A DNA stretch of 64,000 nt from Polytrichum commune (taxonomy: Eukaryota > Streptophyta > Polytrichopsida > Polytrichales > Polytrichaceae), in assembly GCA_950295325.1 (NCBI GenBank), contig OX485803.1, positions 20,520,001-20,584,000 on the forward strand, written 5' to 3'. Under the pieces are notes generated by a model that made no database searches, was not told where the DNA came from, and saw nothing but the letters and a program-made list of their open reading frames with translations. The stretch's first letter is position 1; every line of letters starts with the position of its first letter. The translations under genes and the position numbers were made by a program. Below, piece by piece: positions 47,046 to 58,243 of the stretch.

Positions 47046-47338
47046 TTATATAGATCCCCACATCACTTAGCAAAGAAACAATGATAACTAGACTATCCAC
47101 CATCAACGTTTAAAATGTACAGGGAAAGGGCTTGATGGAGGATAGTCTAGTTATCAACGTTTAAAATGTACCCTTATACCAAATACACATTGTGTTAAAC
47201 TTGGTGGAACTTGTTCCTAATATTGACATAAGGGACTCTTCTAAGTACTGCTGCATTATTATTCTTGCAGTATGGTGATGACAAAAGAAACCACCTTGCG
47301 ATTCTCATTACTGTCCTTGAATGTGAAAGAGTACTCAC
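47046..47338. other. Local duplication and hairpin beside the CDC5 exon
   Basis: The word atcaacgtttaaaatgtac occurs at 47102 and 47153. Between them, taactagactatcc (47085) and ggatagtctagtta (47141) are inverted. No coding content. Confidence 0.45.
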
Positions 47339-47539
47339 CTCTGCCTCCATCATGATTGCATCTCCTTTGAGACCAAGAGTTTGTTGAGAAGTTGGCAATG
47401 GAGTCATCCCAAGCGGAGTTCGAGAGTAGTTGGAGAGCAATGCTCGGGTTACACCACTGTCCTCCTCTGGTCTAGCTTCACCAACAATAAAATCTCTAGC
47501 GTAACCCCTCTTTGCAATCTCTTCTACCAGACTTCGGAG
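47339..47539 (-). pseudogene. Isolated CDC5/CDC5L-like exon (67 codons)
   Basis: The minus strand reads LRSLVEEIAKRGYARDFIVG, then SGVTRALLSNYSRTP-LGMTP and KGDAIMMEAE. This matches the segment of plant CDC5 (MYB-related NineTeen-complex splicing factor) that follows its HELEEIAK-like block and ends at DAIMMEAE. It is bounded by a plausible acceptor (GGACAG) and a consensus donor (GTGAGT), so it looks like one whole exon. The next expected CDC5 block (N-LARLRESQTPL type) is absent downstream, and no other CDC5 exon is seen. I read it as a captured gene fragment inside the TIR unit. The reading frame is intact and could be spliced into a chimeric transcript with REV7. Confidence 0.72.
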
Positions 47540-48199
47540 CTGTCCAAAAGAGTCTCTTCTTAAACCCTAACCTTACTATGGCCTCAAGAGTTTCTTCTTG
47601 AGTGGCGAAGGAAAGGTTCTATGATCTATGAAGGATGTACATTTCTGGCCCATAAGTATATAGCATTTTTTCTAGATTGAAAACGGTAAAGGGCTTGATG
47701 GAGTCATCGTCTTTGAACTAGGCAACAGAGAAGGGCTACACAAATAAGTGCGGCCGAATTGAGGTTCTTCAAAGCCTTTGATTGAAAGATTTGCAACTCT
47801 CTATTATAGGCAGTATTAGAACACATCATTCTGCAAAATTTACAGTTGCATAATGAGTTTTTAGATTACTTTTGTACCAAAATTTGGGTGATTTAAGTGT
47901 TCAAATGGAATCGTTTTTTGCATGTTGCCATTGTCATGTTGCCTTGCTGAGCTATTCTGTTGCAAATAGCAATTGCTCTTTGTGGTAACCACACACACTA
48001 TGTATGTCAACACATTCAAGTTGATGGATGCCTGAAATATTCTCACAATTTTTGGTCCTATATACACTTATACTAGTAGTCATTACGATTTCTGTCCTTT
48101 AGGTGTCTAGTGAGGACCAGACGATCTATTAATATGGCATGTTGATAGGCCACCCACATTCCAGAAACAGATTTCATTCACATTGTCTTGGTCCTCTTT

Positions 48200-50015
48200 T
48201 CAGTTTCTATTTGATGGTTCTTCAACAGGATGCTCAACATACAACTGCAAGTCCAAAATCTCACTTTGCATTGACTTGATGGTTGAGATTGTGAAACCCT
48301 GATGCCATCCTTCGCTATCAGCTGGTATCCAGAACTGCCCTTTGTTGGTAATGTCTGTGGAGAGTTCTTTCATGTACGCAACAAGCTCCCAGGAACAATC
48401 TGCCACAAGTTTGTAAGTAGGATCTATCAGATTCAGCTAGTAGTCAACAAATCACTTCCCCCATTCAACATCAGCAAAGCAGTAGACCACATGAGTCTCA
48501 CATGATCGTCATAGCACATAATACCCTTGTAAGTGTCAAGGTTAGGACAACAGTTACAGATAGAGGTAACCAGTAAACCATGAAAAAAGGCGCAAGGCTT
48601 TTGGAGTGTTAAGGTCCAGTAAATACTGTGAATGAGCCGAAGACATGAATCCAAAGTAGGGAATACAGACCCGACACTATAACAAAGAAGGCCTCAGATA
48701 TGCAATACTCTGCCACAGCGGGTGTGTACAAGTATGGTGGGTGCACAGTTCGAGTAGTCTCTCCAGACGGCCACTTCCTTAGCCAAAAACTGGCTTAGCT
48801 CAGACTGTCTCAAATCTAAAGTGTTCGATTCGAAGCTGCCCCCAGGCAGAGAGTTCCTCTGTTGACCTATCTATCAAAACTTTATCTTATCTTAACTTGA
48901 ATCCTTTGAAAGGAAGGTCTTTGGAGAAACTGGTAAAAATGTCTTCCCTATTAAAATTACTAAACTACCTGGTTAACATAGAGGTACATGAATCAAAGTG
49001 ATAGCACATAATCATGGAAAACAAATAAATAATAATGGTGATTGAAGCTTTAAGATGGTGCTATTATACCAGAGGGTATGGAAGGCGAGAGCAATGGGCT
49101 GCAGACAGACAGTTTGAGCAGGAAGCCTCGCAGGGCAAATTCAAGATGTTGTGCTGGCACGCCTGCCTTTGAAAGCTGCTTCAGGGATACCTTGAACACA
49201 CAATTCTCTACGGGTATGTGATTGGAATCTGTAACCAGAAGGGCAACCTTCTCCACAACACCCTGTCCAAGACATGGCATTAGTATCATCACTGCTCATT
49301 TAAATTGGTGACCTTCAAGTGCGGAATGCAAATAGAAGCAACAAAGGCGACCTGAATGTGAACCCTAGCCGTCTCGTAACGAGCTACGAGATTATTTTTC
49401 ACAGAACATCAGCAATTTGCAGGATAAAAAGAAGAATGATGACGTACTTGCTGGATGTGGGAGTGAAGGTTTGTAACGGCGGAATGGATGTACTCCCTCA
49501 GATCCGGGTGACGAGCCCACTGCACCGGAACATTGAAGTGCCGTTGCCTTTCGAAAGTTTCTACACAGAGTCACGCATGGATCTGAGCACAATTCGCTAC
49601 ACAACTCCTCCTACCCGTACTTTCTACAATAGAAGAAAACAATGCACATCACTCAGTTGGATCGCAGGCAACTGTTTAAAGGTTCTACATAAGCCGTTTC
49701 CAATGTCACCCCGTGTCTATGGAAAATTTCCTGACTAGGAAAGAGACAACAAACTTTGACCCACAATCGTCAAGCGAGAGAAGATACCTGGAGAATTAAG
49801 CTCTCTGATGCACAACAACTGATGAATGACGACCTCCAGACATTCGCAAACAAGCCCTGCAACTTCTCCTGCAACTCACCACCGAAAGCTGAATGATTGA
49901 ATACCGAATAGTTGTGGGATCTCCACAATCCAGATTGAAATGCCTAAAAGCTCAAGAAACCCAACATGATTTGTTGGCACCCCGTACCTGGTTCAGAGAG
50001 ACGAACAACCTCCAT
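48200..50015 (-). CDS. REV7: REV7/MAD2L2 (HORMA subunit of DNA polymerase zeta), five exons
   Basis: Exons on the minus strand are 50015-49988, 49868-49788, 49560-49448, 49262-49070 and 48399-48200. All four introns (119, 227, 185 and 670 bp) have GT-AG ends, and the join gives 615 nt, or 204 residues, close to plant REV7. Motifs in order: GEVAGLVCECLEVVIHQLL (residues 10-28), the FERQRHFNVPVQWARHPDL-REYI block (38-60), VVEKVALLV and VENCVFKVS, LEFALRGFLLKLSV, CSWELVAYM, then the C-terminal safety-belt part with FWIPADSEGW, IKSMQSE and LQLYVEHP. REV7 links REV3 and REV1 in translesion synthesis and acts in the nucleus. The start was chosen because it joins in phase and aligns with the family N-terminus. 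The frame stays open for some way upstream of it, with no in-frame ATG in the part I read (about 40 bases). No lesion is visible. The gene lies inside a TIR/TAA-bounded unit together with a CDC5 exon, so it may be a transposed copy. Confidence 0.9.
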
Positions 50016-50838
50016 TTGTCCTCTACCGGAATTGTGCTCCCCGATACAGACCCGGGTGAATCGCCCTGCATTTAGATCATCCCAAAACCCTAAACCCTAC
50101 TTTCCATTATACCACCCGACACGCAATTTTGAGTGAATAGAGTACAATGAAAATGGGTTTCATATCCTGGAACGATGACAAAGATAGGAGAACTCTGAAA
50201 CTCCACGAATTGTAGCAATGTGCATTTTTTTTGTCGTGGGATCAAGAGACAAGAGGCCCATAACCCTAATTTACTTCATTCCACAACGATGAGGGAATTT
50301 CAAATCAACACACTATCTCTTTCCAGTTTATTTCCTCTGCTCCTGGTACATTTATATTCAGTCCGCAGGTCATGCGAAGAACACAAGGAGCCCGCAAGGT
50401 AAACATAAATGTATCAAAGTTCATCGTCAATTGATCGCAGAAACGCAGCAGCGGCAGCAGCAACAAAGAAGAGGGAAAACAAAGAAGAGAATCGGCAAAG
50501 AAATCGTAATCGGGAAGGTGAAGAGAGTGAGTGTATGTCTTCTCTGTCTGTCTGTCTGCACACACAGTGGTGGTGGCAGGAACGGAGGAGATCAGGGGAG
50601 GAGGGTTACATCGGTCAAATCCGACGGTCGAGAAAGCACAGGCAACGTGGTTTCACCAGAAGCCAGAAGCTGCTTTCATCGCCCATAGACTTCTTCTCGA
50701 AAATTCATACCACCAAATCGATCCGGCCTCTAGGTGTAAAGGAGTTGGAGCTGATTTGAGGCTTTTGGCCTATCACAAGTGAGAATTTCAAACCTCTTAC
50801 ACAACGAATTGGCCCGGCATCTAGGTGTAAAGCGGCCC
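50016..50838. promoter_or_regulatory. REV7 upstream region up to the right TIR
   Basis: This is the likely promoter and 5' UTR of REV7. It holds a short telomere-like run (ccctaaaccctac near 50089), a plant telo-box-like motif often found near start sites of DNA-metabolism genes, and a CAG-rich stretch (50445-50465). The telo-box role is inference. Confidence 0.35.
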
Positions 50839-51255
50839 TAAGTTCATCGATGCACAAAACGTTTCATCAGCCCAAATGGCATTTGATGTCTCGGTCACCT
50901 ATCATTTGCCATTATCGTGGCAAACCATGCCACAAAATCCCTCAGATTGCCAAAAGAAAAAAAGCGATATGGAGAATTCAAAGTCACATGTTCATTCTTT
51001 CTTTCATATTGGATGACACATTCGAATGATTTCAACTAGTGTGCTCCCTCCACCATCCATTTACAAAGCCTGGTATTTGTTCTCATGTGCGAGTCAACAC
51101 ATGTCACCGATAGAAATTTGAATGCAACAATTGCAAACAACCGATACAATGTAAACGTAAGCCACAATGAAATGCACAAAGAGTGTTGGTACTTGAAAGA
51201 TGGCACCATTGTCACGATGGAAGGTGCTAGAAAGAAATTGGCGCAATTTAAAAGC

Positions 51256-51284
51256 CCACTTAGGGCCTTGTCGGCCCTAAGTGG
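51256..51284. repeat. Perfect short hairpin
   Basis: The 12-bp arms CCACTTAGGGCC/GGCCCTAAGTGG enclose a 5-base loop. It could be the fused ends of two GGGCC-type MITEs. Confidence 0.7.
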
Positions 51285-51507
51285 TCTTCAAAAGAGTAGG
51301 AACTTGAGATCCTGCCCTCAATCTATGAGAGACCTACTATTTCATATTATACATACTCTCTTTCAAATGTAAGTAAGTAGTCTCGTGATGAATTACAATT
51401 TACTTTGCGGGAGGAAAAACAGAAAAGGAAAAAGAAAAAAAAGAAAAATAGGAGTTCACATCTAGCATGTACATCGAGTTTGCATAACCACATATATACT
51501 GTACCAA

Positions 51508-51660
51508 AATGGTCACCTCCAACGAGAGGCAGTAGCACTTATCCATAGCCATGCTCTGTAAACATGATTTGGATTCACATATGAGCTCGAGGTTATGATC
51601 AAGGTGAAATGTCCCTCTTTTAGGCTAATAGGGTTGGTTCTCTCTCTCTCTCTCTCTCTC
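51508..51660. repeat. SINE-like dispersed repeat ending in (TC)n, copy 2
   Basis: Homologous to 39668-39830, with the same order of words and a (TC)n tail into which a hAT MITE has inserted. Confidence 0.4.
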
Positions 51661-51663
51661 TCT

Positions 51664-51947
51664 CTCGGGGGGTTCACTGGCAAAAATCGTAGAACAACGT
51701 GCAATAAAAAATAGGGTCCAATATATTCATTGTAGATAAATTTTGTAAAAAATGTACATGTAAAATAGGGAATTTTAAAATAATGAAACATGTTTACATG
51801 TAAAATACCATCACATATAATATTTTCATGCTTTTTACATGTAAAATACCATCACCTTATAATCTTTTCTGCAAGGTAAATAACCCCCCCAATAAATAGG
51901 TCCCGAACGCACGTGTATGCAAAATATAAGAGGGAGTGAACCCCCCG

Positions 51948-51949
<2 letters not shown>
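51664..51949. mobile_element. hAT MITE, family CTCGGGGGG (286 bp), inserted in (TC)n
   Basis: Same TIR as 21486-21755. It sits inside a (TC)n microsatellite that continues to 51986. The flanking ctctctct on both sides fits an 8-bp TSD, although the simple repeat makes that non-diagnostic. The interior has a duplicated 'tttacatgtaaaataccatcac' block. Confidence 0.85.
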
Positions 51950-51988
<39 letters not shown>

Positions 51989-51989
51989 A

Positions 51990-53640
51990 ACAACGTGCGG
52001 GTCAAGAAAAGTTACATTTACCATAATTATAGTGGGCTAGGGTAATAACGTAGATGTGCCATTCATGGATATTTTTCTCCCTGCACCCAATTCTTGTGGG
52101 ACGCAAAACATGCAATTAGTGCAAGATGATCATCAAATATAACTCATGCCCGCACCCATTTGCCTCGTAATTTTTGGAGCTTATATGAATATGTTATTCA
52201 TTATCAAGTGAAGATTTTTGTGCTCAATAAGTGGTCATATAGGTCCATCTAGTCATATTGATTGTTGAACCTAAAATGGCTAACATATTTGAGCACATAG
52301 TCCAATCTCTTATGGTGCTACTTCTTACATCCACACCTAACTAGATACCTCTCAAATATAGGTGTCCATATTAGTGTTTGTGTCTGATTTAGGCACGTCT
52401 CACACCTTAGGTATGATAAAGTATAGGTATGACAAGGGCAGGTTGAGTCTTCTACATCTTCGGTCAATTCATTAAAGTTCATGTAGTTGGGGTGTCCAAC
52501 AAATAACATCCAAACTCCTCTCCACTTGCCTCTCTACTTACAAGTTTAGAAGGGTTTCTTTTATCCTCGTAATCTAGTAGTCATCTTCTCATTCACTTTT
52601 GCTTTGTTGAACTCCTAGTTGCAAGATGAAGGCGACCCTTGTTATTGACAATCCTTATTTGCAGAAATGTCTCTGATAAGCAATGTCGTGATGAGAATGG
52701 GTTCAAATGTCATCAATGGCATACACAGTTGTTTGTAGTCAATCCAGCCTCTTTTGTCGATTGTTTTTTCAGAGGAATTTGAGAGCCAAAACCATGCAAC
52801 ACTATGAAGTCCCGTGTTGCTGACATTGTTGTGTGGACTGAAAGCATTGCCAAATGACATCATATAATCATATGAATGGCTACAGAATGGGCTTCACTTA
52901 CTGGTACCTAATATTTTCATCTTCCTTCGATTATGCATCATGCGAGTCCCAGGTTTGTTGTTTGCCATTTATTTGGTCTGTCATACACCATTTTATAGAA
53001 ATCTCTCCAAGGATGACTTAGTCGACAACTGAATGTTGTCATTGCAATACGTACTGAGGCTCAATATATGGGCTTGATGCATGACGTTACTTTTATGCAT
53101 TCTTGTACTTGATTATTGTTCCAGATTTCGTGAAATATTTGGGTCAATCGAGCCAGTGCAAGGTGGATGAAACTCCAAAGGGGGTGGTTCATATCCTGCA
53201 TAGATCGAGAGCCAGAGGCGTTATTAATTTGAAGAGCAATTGAGGTAGGGCAGAGCTTGCAAATGAAGAACGCCATGAATGATAAAGCCTTGAATGAGTG
53301 TAATAGTGTATTTGATAGAGGAATAAAAATTGCTAAACATGGACATGAACAATTTGTAGTTAATATGACTGAATTGAGAAGGAATGATGGAGAAAAACAC
53401 GCTTTTACATTTAGCACGAATAAATGATCTCAAGGAAAGACGTCTCTACAAAAGGGTGGAAGTGCTGCAGTTCGACTTGCTGAACTTTCAATCTTTGTAG
53501 ATGGAGAGGATGTCCAAGTGCAACAAATGAGGAGAATAAAAAAAAGTGGAGCTAGAAACGAAAGAAGTGTAGGAGTGGTGGCTGAAATGATGCAAGAGAT
53601 TAAGCATGTGAAGGATAAGGTGAATCAAAAGCATTATTGA
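51990..53640 (+). other. Non-coding with decayed coding-like stretch near its right end
   Basis: On the plus strand 53395-53520 reads NDLKERRLYKRVEVLQFDLL, a charged, helix-rich stretch typical of trihelix/Myb-like or transposon proteins, followed by stops. Frames at 52620-52870 (EMSLISNVVMRMGSNVING) may belong to the same relic. I cannot assign a family. Confidence 0.3.
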
Positions 53641-53666
53641 CTTTGCGAGGGGTTGATTGTGAGGTA

Positions 53667-53932
53667 CATTGTTTTGTCTAATTAGTGTGGGTGGGAAATT
53701 CATGTGGGTTGGGATTTAGTGTGGCCCACAATAATTTTATAGTATTTGCCTTGGTGAACATTAGTAATCTTGTAATACTTGTCTTGCCTTGAATTTTCAT
53801 CCAATTATGTAGACGAGAAAACCACACTAATTTTTCACATTGGAAATTGCAATAGGCCACTTCAAATTATAATTAAAGAAATAGTGTAGTAATTTGGATA
53901 AGTGAGGTCCACACTAATTAGACAAAACAATG
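53667..53932. mobile_element. TA-flanked MITE, family 1 (copy 2, 266 bp)
   Basis: The perfect TIR CATTGTTTTGTCTAATTAG... pairs with its inverted right end, at least 24 bp. TA lies at 53665-53666 and 53933-53934. Homologous to 2922-3172. Confidence 0.8.
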
Positions 53933-53934
53933 TA

Positions 53935-55200
53935 GTAAGCCGAACACTGGCTGATTACTATGGGGGGATAGTGTGGTGAAGCAAGTCAGTAGTAAATATA
54001 TTGGTGAAATTTAAATGTTGGAGAGCAAACACATTCTTAAAATAGATAAATAAGAGTTAGAAACAATGATTTCAGGTATTGGAGAGGGTTTAGTTAGAGG
54101 AGTTGATGGAACATAGAGGAATTCCAATGCTTGGGTCATTGTCCAAAAATGTTGCCAATTGTGTTGCAGTGGTGAAGAAACGAGTGATCATTTCATGGTA
54201 GAATTATAGCTCATGATTCATTATGTCAACATGGGTTGATTACTGAAGTTATCAAATCCGCACGTTCGATATATTATATACCTTGTTTGTGATATCACTA
54301 CACCCTTTATATTATTTAGTGTAATGTACTATTTGCAATTATGAAATGCTGTAACTATTTACTATAGATCTCATTATTTACTCATAGGCTGTGACGGTCA
54401 AATTGATTGTTCGGACATTATAGCACATTGATGTAGTACATTCTTGGTACATATACAATCTTGACATGGCAAGAACTCGCATCACCAGAAAGGAATAATA
54501 GCACTGCGTCACTCTGGATAGTAAGTGACAACTAAATACCATAAACGGTGTACTGGTACATGATACAAGAAATATAGGTATTGGTTTTGAAGCTGACACG
54601 TTTTTCTGAAGTGAAAGAACAATTTGGAGTTCCTAATGAATCACCTGATGAGAGTGATCCAATCTTGATTGAATTAATGCAATTAAACCCAGCAACCTTG
54701 CTCTTGTAGAAAACAACCTAGCAAGCATTCATCACAAGTGCTTGCATCCTTCATACACTGGAAATGACCTCAAGCCATGCACATCAAATTCCTGCAGTCC
54801 ATTGAATCCTAGACTTTTAACATTAACTTCTCCTAACTTAGATCTAGGAAAAGGGAATTCATGTCAGAAGGTGTAAACAACTTAAGCTCAACTTGAGTCA
54901 CCCTGAGGCCCAATGAAAGAATGCTGAATTTGTGTCAGTCGGGCTGTCATCAATTAAAAGAAAACACTACTGCATCAGTCTGCTGGGAATGGGCTCTATT
55001 CTGACTCATTGTTTGTGTGCTTGACACACTGGTATATATATATATGTGAGCCTTAAGTATGTATGTGGTCACTCTTATTAAACTGGTCGCATGTCTTTGA
55101 GCGATATATGGCAAGGCAAGGCTTGCAGTTAAGAACAGGCATGGAAGAGAAATATGTTACGATGACGAGTATGGCAGTGGACAATGCATGTGCTCACAAT
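53935..55200. other. Non-coding, nothing recognised
   Basis: AT-rich with a short (TA)n run at 55032-55044. The part at 54300-54560 resembles 3360-4470. Confidence 0.35.
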
Positions 55201-55249
55201 AAAAGAGTAGTACATTCTATGTTCACTGGTACTTGATACAATTGGGTGG

Positions 55250-57300
55250 GCCTTTGTGATCGTTTGAAGAGAATGAGAATCTTCACTTTGGCCTCTTGTA
55301 ATGTTTGCATTTTAACTTTGATATTGGATCTTGGAATGACAATCTTTGCAATGCGCAATTGTCAAGTTTGCAACTCTGATTCTGAGCCAATCCATTGCTC
55401 ATAAGTATTTGCGGAGTTATAATTGTCCACAATAGCGTCACATAAGATATGTGGGCCTTATATTATGTGCTCAGAATGTGTTAACCACTCAAGGGTCAAC
55501 TCATGCTCAACTATTGACACTTTAAATGAGAGGACCTATGTGTTCTTTTCTTGGACTTCTTTCAACTTTCACATCTTAACTCCAATTTTGAAACTAAAAT
55601 AACAATCTTTCTAGTTCACAATTGTGAAACAGATAAGACAATTTCCTTCCAATTTGGAGTTGGTTCAACAACCACATATGTATGTGAAGTTGGACATAAG
55701 CACAATATCACCACACATACAAGTAATTGATAAATATAGTTAAGAGTGGACACCCAAAAAGACATGCATTTTTGGATTGGAACTATGTGCACAAAATGTA
55801 TCAATCATTCTAGATTAAGTAATGAAAATTGTTGCAAGGGCCTATTTGATCATTGAAAAATAAACTTAATCTTCACTTTCATCTCTTATACCTTTTTCAT
55901 ATGTCCTCCGATCTTGAAACTTGAAATGAAAATGATCTACGTGACGTGTAGTTGCTAATCAAATGAGACAATTCTCGAGCCAATCCAACAACCCAAAAAA
56001 TGCATGTGGAGTCATTGTTGTTAGTGTTCACAATGAGGTCAAACATCTTTGACATATTTTGATTTAGCAATGTGCCTTTGCTAATAGCAAAAGTACCCTT
56101 CACAAGCAACTCAAAACCTTTGCATCTTTACTTTGACTCTAGAATGGAAACGACAATCTTCGTGACATGCAACTGCTAACCAAATGAGACAATTTCCATC
56201 CAAATCTGATGGTGTAAATGTTTGTGGAGTTGAGAGTATCCACATACCTTACATGTACATAAAAAAAACTTGTCGAGGCATTCCAATTATCCAAGCTTTT
56301 ACATCTCTACTCCACGTTTGAAACTTGAAATGACAATCTACATGACTCATCGCAATTGCTAACTGGATGAGACAATTCTTGAACCAATCCAACAACCCAA
56401 AAATGTCTATGGAGTTCGAAATGCCCACAATGTGATTGGTTGGAACCTAATCAAAGATGACATGGAAACCGACTTTACTTAGAGAAGTGCCCAATCAAAC
56501 CCGAACATTACGGCGATCTCTTCTTTCTTCGACACCTATCATATTCCTATTCAATGCACAATACTACAGCTCTTGGCAAGCAAGGTGTCTTCCACTGAAA
56601 CCGAAGGAAGTGACTCGGTGATAGTGCAATCGGAGTGGATCCACATGTGGAAAGATGTGTAACTCCCAATCTTGACAATGATCTGCATGATTTGCAATTG
56701 CTAACCGGATGAGTACGTGTTAGATTAGGCACAAATCAATTAATTTTTGTCTCAAAGAGGACACATTTGATTGTTTGATTAGTTGCAACCTAAATTTAGG
56801 TGGAGAAGTGCCCTACTAGACTTGAATGAATGGTAGTATCTTCTTCCGTTTACACCTAATCTACATTGGATGCACAATAGTACTATGTATAACTCTTGCT
56901 CAATGTTGAGCAAGGTTATTCCCTCCACCGAATCTCAAGGGGACAAGAGATGATCACACACTCGGGATATATGGTTATCCAACTAGAATGAGGCTCTACC
57001 CTACGTTAAACTTATCATTTTGAACCCCCTTCAGTGCCACGTGTCATCATGTGATTGGTTGAAACATTAGGAAAGATGATGTGGAAATATCATATAGGCA
57101 GAGAAGTGCACAACCAAACCTAAACGAATGGTAGTTGCTTCTTCCTCAACACACTATGACATTCTAACTTTATGCAGTGCACAATGTTGTTTATAATAGC
57201 TCTTGTTGAGCAAGGTTTCTTCTGCTAAACCCGTGGGGGGATGAGAGGGTGATTGGACATTGGGAGCGGTTCCACATCTTCTATACGTTTTGGAACTTTG
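55250..57300 (-). repeat. Array of decayed NHL 3'-end copies downstream of the NHL gene
   Basis: Five to seven diverged units share 'ttgaaact-gaaatgacaatct', 'caattgctaacc-gatgagacaatt' and, in three of them, 'gcacaat...ctcttg-gagcaagg'. These words match the C-terminal coding part of the NHL gene at 58244-58390 read on the same strand. One unit (56551-56688) still encodes a clear NHL C-terminus. Confidence 0.6.
56551..56688 (-). pseudogene. Truncated NHL C-terminus (45 codons)
   Basis: The minus strand reads KIGSYTSFHMWIHSDCTITE and ends AKSCSIVH-stop. It parallels KIGSYTSFGIWVHSECDITV ... TRSCSIVH-stop of the NHL gene at 58244. No upstream domain remains, so it is a 3' fragment. Confidence 0.78.
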
Positions 57301-57709
57301 AAAATGGTGAGGGTGCATGGGGGTTCATACAATCACCATTCCAAAGTCCAAAAGTGGTTGGAGGCTAATGACAACATGTTGAGTGCTTGGTGTGGAATTA
57401 TCCGGGACACTAACCCCTAAAGGTTGAAGATAAATCATCCCCAAATTGTCTACAACAATTCACTCCAATTCGACATCTTAATAAAAGAAGATTGACATCT
57501 CTAATACATAAAATTAGAATTTCAGCAATCTCCATGTCCAAGATTAGGAGATTATAACATAAACGTGTATGTTAGTACAGTCCGACATCAATGATTACTA
57601 ATACAAATACATCTAGCTTGCCTTTAAGGGAGAATCCAAATGCACAGATGCAACATGCCAGGACGGCATGCGCCCATACAACCAACCATAATGAGGGTTG
57701 GTTTAGATG

Positions 57710-57967
57710 GGGTCCCAAGTCACACTCATGTTAGCAAACCCCAATTTTTGTGCCTCAAGAAACCATTAGAATATGGTTAAGTATCATTAAAGTTGGAACC
57801 TGATTATTTTATGCTTACGCAAAATTATTTGCAGGAATTGTGTTGAGAGTTGGGTCTAACTTTTTGCTCAAACCAACTCTCAACACAAGTCCCCAACCTC
57901 ACCTCCGCCAAAAAGTGTTGCCATGTAGGCATCCATGTCACACCTGGGACTCAAGACTTGGGACCCC
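57710..57967. mobile_element. Inverted-repeat element with GGGGTCCCAAGTC ends
   Basis: GGGGTCCCAAGTC at 57710 and GACTTGGGACCCC at 57955 form a perfect 13-bp TIR. A similar end occurs at 20960 (ggggtcccaagt). No TSD found. A perfect hairpin (57838-57888) lies inside. Confidence 0.55.
57838..57888. repeat. Perfect 16-bp-arm hairpin
   Basis: The arms TTGTGTTGAGAGTTGG/CCAACTCTCAACACAA enclose a 19-base loop, giving a stable stem if transcribed. Confidence 0.85.
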
Positions 57968-58243
57968 GTGTGAAGTGGTACGTTCCAACCTCCATGCCCT
58001 CAACGGCTGAGATTGCACGGATTGCCGGTTGTGATGAACCGGCCCTCCGAGCTTTTGCCCTACGTGTATCAGGGTTAAGTTGTTCTATGATGTTCCAGGA
58101 GTTTGACACGTGTCATCTAGGGGGTTGGGTGAGACGCAGCCAAACAGAGCTGACGTGGACATGAACACAGGCAGAGAGGGAAGTGCACACTGAAGGAGTC
58201 GCACCTGAAAGTCTCCGGCTCCCTCATCGACATGTGCATCGCA

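Larger units (their letters stand above)
44646..50838. mobile_element. 6.2-kb TIR-bounded unit carrying REV7 and a CDC5 exon
   Basis: The left end GGGCCGCTTTACACCTAGAG continues to ...GGCCGGGCCAATTC. The right end is its inverted copy; 32 of 33 bases match. TAA lies outside both (44643-44645 and 50839-50841). A partial internal copy of the terminus (CCTCTAGGTGTAAAGG) lies at 50726-50741. TAA target and GGGCC ends match other PIF/Harbinger-like elements in this window. No transposase was recognised. Alternatively, two separate MITE ends could by chance flank a resident REV7 gene. Confidence 0.62.

Noticed and set aside
48735-48840. Possible tRNA gene (gttcgattcgaa near 48825)
   Set aside because: A B-box-like word is present, but no cloverleaf with paired acceptor arms could be formed; it is inside REV7 intron 4.
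49319-49738. 139-codon plus-strand frame
   Set aside because: Antisense to REV7 exon 3 and its introns; the minus strand carries the recognisable protein.
50085-50105. Interstitial telomere or fusion site
   Set aside because: Only about two CCCTAAA units, in a REV7 upstream region; better read as a telo-box or chance.
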